A DNA stretch of 64,000 nucleotides, from NCBI RefSeq assembly GCF_000829515.1, contig NZ_JXRR01000008.1, positions 248,001-312,000 of the forward strand, in the 5' to 3' direction. The notes under the pieces are model-generated. The model made no database searches. It saw only the letters and a program-made list of their open reading frames with translations, and had not been told where the DNA came from. Source of the stretch: Jeotgalibacillus campisalis. GTDB lineage: Bacteria > Bacillota > Bacilli > Bacillales > Jeotgalibacillaceae. Of this stretch, positions 59,900 through 64,000 are shown in pieces. Positions within the stretch are counted from its first letter, which is position 1. Each line of letters starts with the position of its first letter. Both the position numbers and the translations under genes were made by a program.

Positions 59900-60121
59900 T
59901 TAAAACGGTTGGATTCCGGATGTTTCAACGCGCTCTGTATCTATAAGTGAATAGCTGCACAATGAAGAAAGAGCCTGTGCGGTATTGTGAAGCTGATCAG
60001 CCGTTGCTGCAAAGCGGATACGGCTAAGTGTTTTACGCTTTAAAACTGGTGTTCCATCTTGCTTTAATCCATCCTCGAAAACCAAACGAAGCTTAACATC
60101 ACTAACGTAACTTACTGCCAT
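59900..60121 (-). CDS. DUF1659 family protein
   Basis: 73 residues: SYVSDVKLRLVFEDGLKQDG, TPVLKRKTLSRIRFAATADQ, LHNTAQALSSLCSYSL, matching DUF1659. GGAGGTGAT before ATG 60121 decides the start (a TTG at 60127 overlaps that site). It is first in the three-gene cluster. Confidence 0.85.
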   Translation of the reverse strand: MAVSYVSDVKLRLVFEDGLKQDGTPVLKRKTLSRIRFAATADQLHNTAQALSSLCSYSLIDTERVETSGIQPF

Positions 60122-60191
60122 GGTCAATCACCTCCTTTCACCTCCTATATCGCAACGGGAAGCAAAAAAGGATACCTTAGATCAAATCTTG

Positions 60192-60207
60192 TTAAACAAA
60201 CGTTTAA
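60192..60207. promoter_or_regulatory. Palindromic operator candidate
   Basis: TTAAAC AAAC GTTTAA: 6-bp arms with a 4-nt spacer in the divergent gap between the DUF1659 cluster and the subtilase. A TetR- or LacI-type site is possible. The rest of 60122-60378 holds a TATAAT box (60343-60348) and no gene. Confidence 0.35.
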
Positions 60208-60378
60208 TTTACTTCTAATACACAAAAAGATCTTATTGAGACAGAGCCATTTGTCACGATTTCATGCGTGAAAAAAAAAGAGAAAAATAGAGTAAAAGTA
60301 CACTAGATAAGATTGCCAATTAATAGAAAAATATGGTTTAATTATAATGTAAGAATTATGAATTTATGGGGGATGTAA

Positions 60379-63300
60379 ATGCAAAGGAAAACAGTAAGTG
60401 TATTTTTGTCGGTTCTATTAGTTTTTTCACTTTTTTTCAGTCAAGTTGGTTCTATGGAAGTAAAAGCTGAAGTTATGGTACCGAGTGAGGAAGAAACATT
60501 ATCACTTGGAGAGCCTATGGAAGCGACTTTTGAAGAAGGGGAAATGGTTCATTGGTACAAAATCGACCCTGCTGAAATGGACATTGAAGAGTTTACGCAT
60601 TATCGCGTAAAGCTTCAGTCTGAACAAGAGTTGAACATTACGGTGTACTCAAGCATTGAAAACGCCATGGACAATTTGGCATTCGATCGTTATATGAATT
60701 ATTCTTACATGGATGAACCGGCAATTATTGATTTTCCTCTTGCATGGGTAGGTCCCTATTACATAAAAGTGGAATCGTATGGCGGAGAGTATTATGAAGA
60801 CGAAAAAGGAGAAATTATTGAAATTACAGGCGCTCCCTATTCGATTGGGTATGATGGAATTACACTCGCTCCTTCTGATGAAATGCTTGGTGAGGAGTGT
60901 CCAGCAGAGCTCAGCATCAAACAGAGAGAAGAAGGAAAAGGTATTTTAGCAGATTTACGGACAATTCGGGAAGACGTTCTTTCAAAAACAACTAAAGGGA
61001 AAGATCTGTCTGCCGTTTATTACAAAGCAGCTCCTTTTATCAGTACGAAAATGGTATTAAGCAAAACAACAAGAGAAGATGTTTTTAATTATTTAGTGAA
61101 GTTAAAACCGTTATTTAAAGACACGGCGGAGAATGGAAGTTCAAGCACTTACAAAATTACAAAAGAAGATCAGGAAGCAATCAATGGCCTGTATTCGATT
61201 GCGCTTGATTCTGTTCCTGAGTTTCTTAAAGGAGATATACAAAAAGCCGGCACGAGTGTCGGGGTTTCTGATTTGACGAATCAAACCGTTACTTCCATTT
61301 TGTCAAAAGGCGGCTACTCAACTGAGAAAGCTGATGACAATCGTCTCATTGTGAAACTGAAAGATGGAAAGAATATCAGCAGCATTCAATCTAAATCAAA
61401 ATCCTTTGGTGTTCAATCGATTGAACCACTCGCAGCTGACGAGTCTGTTTTTCCAAACATGTTTGTGCTTGAAGTAGAAGCAGGTTCTTCTTATCAGGCT
61501 TCTGCCAAATCGATGAAGACTGCTGCTGCAAGCCTTAACAAGCTTTCTGAAGTAGAGTTTGTAGAACCTGTTCAGCAGTATCAGGCATTAACAGCGGATG
61601 CTCAGTTTTCTTATCAGTGGTCGCTTGAAAATGACGGCGCCGTTCAAGGAGAAGCTGGTGCTGATATTAAGTATTTAGAGCTTCGTGACTTGCTTGAAGG
61701 AAGAGAGCTTACCAATACACTGATTGCTGTCTTAGATACAGGAGTAGATCATACGCTTGCAGATCTAAGCGACAGTGTTCAAACGGAATCAGGCTACAAC
61801 TTTGTTGGCAGGAATACGGATGCAATGGATGATTACGGGCACGGTACTCATGTAGCGGGGATTATTGCCGCTGCTACTGATAATCATTATTCAATGGCTG
61901 GAATTAATCCTTATGCAGATATCATGTCTGTCAAGGTTCTTGACTCTTCAGGCGGCGGGGACACAGAGCAAATTGCATACGGAATTAAGTACGCGGTTGA
62001 CCAAGGTGCACAAGTATTAAATCTAAGCCTCGGCGGACCTTACAGCCGGGTAATCGAATATGCGTTAAAATATGCAAATGACCGCGATGTAACCATTGTC
62101 GCAGCCAGCGGCAATGAGGGCTACGAAGAGGTTTCTTATCCAGGGTCTTCAAAGTATGCAATCGCAGTTGGTTCAACAAATAGAATGGATATCGTGGCGG
62201 ATTACTCGAATTATGGAGAGGGTCTTGATTTGGTTGCCCCTGGATCCGAGGTTCCAAGTCTGATGCCTGATGGCAATGTGGTCTACCAAAGCGGAACATC
62301 CATGGCTGCGCCGCACGTAGCGGCTGTTGCAGGACTTTTGCTGTCACATGATCCAACATTGCTTCCGAGTGATATCGAAAATATTTTAACTCAAACTGCA
62401 CAAGATGTAGCGTTTGAAGAAAATGATAATCCATATGTACCATATGATCCGGAAGATCCATACTTTACTACGCAATCCAGAGCAGGATATGATCTTATAT
62501 CAGGCTGGGGCAGATTAGATGCCTATAGTGCGATCAACTATTCTGATGATTATGATGGAACAGATGAACTGTTTGAACGACTCAACGGGAAAGACCGTTA
62601 TGAAACATCCGTTAAAGTATCTGTTGAAGGATGGAAAAGTTCAGAGCATGTTGTGATTGCTGCTGGAGGCAATTACCCTGATGCACTTAGTGCGACACCT
62701 TTAGCTTACAAGCATCAAGCACCACTTTTGTTAACAAAAGCAAACTCTTTGCCTGCCAGTGTGAAGGACGAAATCGTACGTCTTAACGCCAAATCAGCTA
62801 CAATCGTTGGCGGCGATTATGTGGTTTCACCTAATGTGGAGAAAGAATTGAAGAGTTTAGGTGTAAAAAGCATTAAGCGAATTGGCGGGAAGGATCGCTA
62901 TGAGACATCTGTCAACGTCGCTAAAGATCTTGGGCTGACTGAATTGGCTGTAGTCGTTAATGGAAACAGCTATGCTGATGCCCTATCAATAGCACCTGTG
63001 GCAGCTTGGATTGGAATGCCAATTCTTTTAACAAAATCGAATACCATTCCTCCTGCTTTACAAGAATACAAAAAAACGATTGAAAACCAAGCATTTATTA
63101 TTGGTGGAGAATCAATGGTCAGCTCGAAAATTGCTAAGACGTTTCCTAATCAAAAGCGTTTAAGTGGAGCAAGCCGCTATGAAACAAATAGCGAAATTAT
63201 TGATTACTTCCACAATTTAAACAGCGTTAATATGTCAACGGTCTTCTTTGCAACAGGTCAAAATTTCCCGGATGCTTTATCTGGATCGGCATTAGCCGCC

Positions 63301-63456
63301 ATGAACGGCAATCCTTTAATTTTGACGAATCCAACGAACCCTAGACAGACAACTATTGACACCGTTTCTGGTTATGCGCATGAAACGGATAAGTACTACA
63401 TCATTGGAGGGGAATCTATTCTTCCCACATCAACGATCGAGGCACTATTTGAATAA
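60379..63456 (+). CDS. Secreted subtilisin-family protease with three CWB2 repeats
   Basis: 1025 residues. Signal peptide VFLSVLLVFSLFFSQ, then an N-terminal pre-domain and a ~400-residue pro-region. The S8 catalytic triad is visible: D453 (AVLDTGVD), H488 (GHGTHVAG), S641 (GTSMAAPH). After the protease, residues ~733-1025 form three cell-wall-binding type 2 repeats (DRYETS; PDALSATPLAYK; VGGDYVVSP). It should be held on the cell wall and digest external or wall proteins. A GGGGGATG motif precedes the ATG. Confidence 0.93.
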   Translation: MQRKTVSVFLSVLLVFSLFFSQVGSMEVKAEVMVPSEEETLSLGEPMEATFEEGEMVHWYKIDPAEMDIEEFTHYRVKLQSEQELNITVYSSIENAMDNLAFDRYMNYSYMDEPAIIDFPLAWVGPYYIKVESYGGEYYEDEKGEIIEITGAPYSIGYDGITLAPSDEMLGEECPAELSIKQREEGKGILADLRTIREDVLSKTTKGKDLSAVYYKAAPFISTKMVLSKTTREDVFNYLVKLKPLFKDTAENGSSSTYKITKEDQEAINGLYSIALDSVPEFLKGDIQKAGTSVGVSDLTNQTVTSILSKGGYSTEKADDNRLIVKLKDGKNISSIQSKSKSFGVQSIEPLAADESVFPNMFVLEVEAGSSYQASAKSMKTAAASLNKLSEVEFVEPVQQYQALTADAQFSYQWSLENDGAVQGEAGADIKYLELRDLLEGRELTNTLIAVLDTGVDHTLADLSDSVQTESGYNFVGRNTDAMDDYGHGTHVAGIIAAATDNHYSMAGINPYADIMSVKVLDSSGGGDTEQIAYGIKYAVDQGAQVLNLSLGGPYSRVIEYALKYANDRDVTIVAASGNEGYEEVSYPGSSKYAIAVGSTNRMDIVADYSNYGEGLDLVAPGSEVPSLMPDGNVVYQSGTSMAAPHVAAVAGLLLSHDPTLLPSDIENILTQTAQDVAFEENDNPYVPYDPEDPYFTTQSRAGYDLISGWGRLDAYSAINYSDDYDGTDELFERLNGKDRYETSVKVSVEGWKSSEHVVIAAGGNYPDALSATPLAYKHQAPLLLTKANSLPASVKDEIVRLNAKSATIVGGDYVVSPNVEKELKSLGVKSIKRIGGKDRYETSVNVAKDLGLTELAVVVNGNSYADALSIAPVAAWIGMPILLTKSNTIPPALQEYKKTIENQAFIIGGESMVSSKIAKTFPNQKRLSGASRYETNSEIIDYFHNLNSVNMSTVFFATGQNFPDALSGSALAAMNGNPLILTNPTNPRQTTIDTVSGYAHETDKYYIIGGESILPTSTIEALFE

Positions 63457-63466
63457 ATAATAGAAG

Positions 63467-63504
63467 AAAGAGCTTGAGACACACATTTGTCTCAGGCTCT
63501 TTTT
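63467..63504 (+). terminator. Terminator after the subtilase
   Basis: AAGAGCTTGAGACA pairs with TTGTCTCAGGCTCTT, then T. It carries the same TGAGACA/TTTGTCTCA core as other terminators here. Confidence 0.85.
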
Positions 63505-63544
63505 ATGCAATAAAAGGAAATTTTAATAGAATAAAAAAAACCAA

Positions 63545-64000
63545 TTACACTTGGTGAAGGGGTGGAGGAATTAGCCAGCCTTTGTCTTTGCTCAGGTTTA
63601 AAATTTTTGCCCCAAGTTGTGCTTTTTCCATATGGAATTGGCCAAATAGCATAGCGATGTCTTCACGCACAGATTGACCAATAATTTGACTGCAGCTGAC
63701 AAGTGCAGCGGCGATGGCTGCTTGAACACTCGCGCACACTTCCATGTCTTGAAAGCGGGCACCTTCAGGGATTTCATCCAACTTTGCAACCGGACGCGCA
63801 GGCGGTGTAGGAGGTAGACCAATCCCATTTTCGCGCAAGATTGTTTCAATTTGATCAATTTCATGCTCGCTGACTTTAATTGCCTCATCCATTAGTTTTT
63901 GCAGATCATGGTCCCCAACATGATTCATCATGACCTGGTGTGCAGCTACACCTGCTTTTGCGGTTGTTAAATAAGACCATGTTCCAAATACCTCTCCGTA
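63545..64000 (-). CDS. DUF3231 (CotF-like) family protein, 5' end outside window
   Basis: The frame runs into the right edge, so the N-terminus is missing; ~151 residues are visible. FGTWSYLTTAKAGVAAHQVM, RENGIGLPPTPPARPVAKLD, IPEGARFQDMEV and GQSVREDIAMLFGQFHMEKA match the C-terminal half of DUF3231 (long CotF-like) proteins, ending KDKGWLIPPPLHQV. It is related to the coat cluster at 47.3-48.4 kb. A spore role is family-based. Confidence 0.82.
   Translation of the reverse strand, partial: YGEVFGTWSYLTTAKAGVAAHQVMMNHVGDHDLQKLMDEAIKVSEHEIDQIETILRENGIGLPPTPPARPVAKLDEIPEGARFQDMEVCASVQAAIAAALVSCSQIIGQSVREDIAMLFGQFHMEKAQLGAKILNLSKDKGWLIPPPLHQV

Noticed and set aside
61985-62461. 158-codon minus-strand frame
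   Set aside because: Antisense shadow of the subtilase protease domain, which has clear catalytic motifs.
1-64000. CRISPR arrays, tRNA or rRNA genes, transposases, phage genes
   Set aside because: No regular repeat-spacer series, cloverleaf sequence, rRNA blocks, transposase DDE motifs or phage structural genes were seen.

Overview
The window is chromosomal DNA of a spore-forming, low-G+C Bacillaceae (Bacillus sensu lato). The evidence is strong AGGAGG-type ribosome binding sites with frequent TTG/GTG starts and several sporulation families: a gamma-type SASP, four CotF/DUF3231-like coat genes plus a fifth at the right edge, a YteA-type protein and a LysM-Gmad2 protein. It also carries LigD/Ku, NsrR/Hmp, and the DUF1659-DUF2922-YvrJ trio. 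The species cannot be named from this sequence. No rRNA, tRNA, CRISPR array, intact insertion sequence or prophage was seen.

Layout. 1-5.5 kb: the 3' part of a non-ribosomal peptide synthetase (A-PCP-Cy-A-PCP, with a cysteine-type second A domain) and a type II thioesterase, visibly more AT-rich than the rest. 5.5-10.2 kb: accessory DNA with a small broken membrane gene, a KTSC protein, an overlapping pair (MazG-like pyrophosphohydrolase + PLD-nuclease/SF2-helicase fusion, possibly anti-phage) and a broken MFS transporter. 10.2-16 kb: small membrane proteins, an M23 peptidase and a Yip1-type protein that share an ECF (sigma-W-like) promoter, a DJ-1/PfpI relative without its cysteine, a secreted glucoamylase-like enzyme, and two copies of a ~150-bp dispersed repeat. 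16-33 kb: housekeeping and niche genes, including a threonine-aldolase-like lyase, a TPR-type XRE regulator, several GNATs, a soluble PAS-MCP receptor, a TRM11-like methyltransferase and DUF418. 33-37 kb: an RpiR regulator beside a decayed ECF-type vitamin transporter, a signal peptidase, a three-gene ECF-sigma cassette, a RidA remnant and a third repeat copy. 37-44 kb: YteA, an aldo/keto reductase, a tandem MpsC (DUF2294) pair, and a run of IMPase, GNAT, phosphatase and GrpB genes. 44-49 kb: a CWB2 wall protein, DUF2254, SASP, the CotF-like cluster and DUF421. 49-56.5 kb: divergent ligD/ku, hmp/nsrR with a clear NsrR operator, a lipoprotein under an ECF-type promoter, and ada. 56.5-64 kb: a YfcC transporter with isoaspartyl dipeptidase, the YvrJ cluster, a CWB2-anchored subtilase and a DUF3231 fragment.

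How it fits together. Three themes recur: envelope-stress control (four candidate ECF promoters and one sigma/anti-sigma cassette), spore formation and spore DNA repair, and genome decay (broken genes at 5.5, 9.3, 12.5, 34.2-34.7 and 36.7 kb, the last beside a dispersed repeat). Function calls rest on motifs read by eye; no database search was possible.
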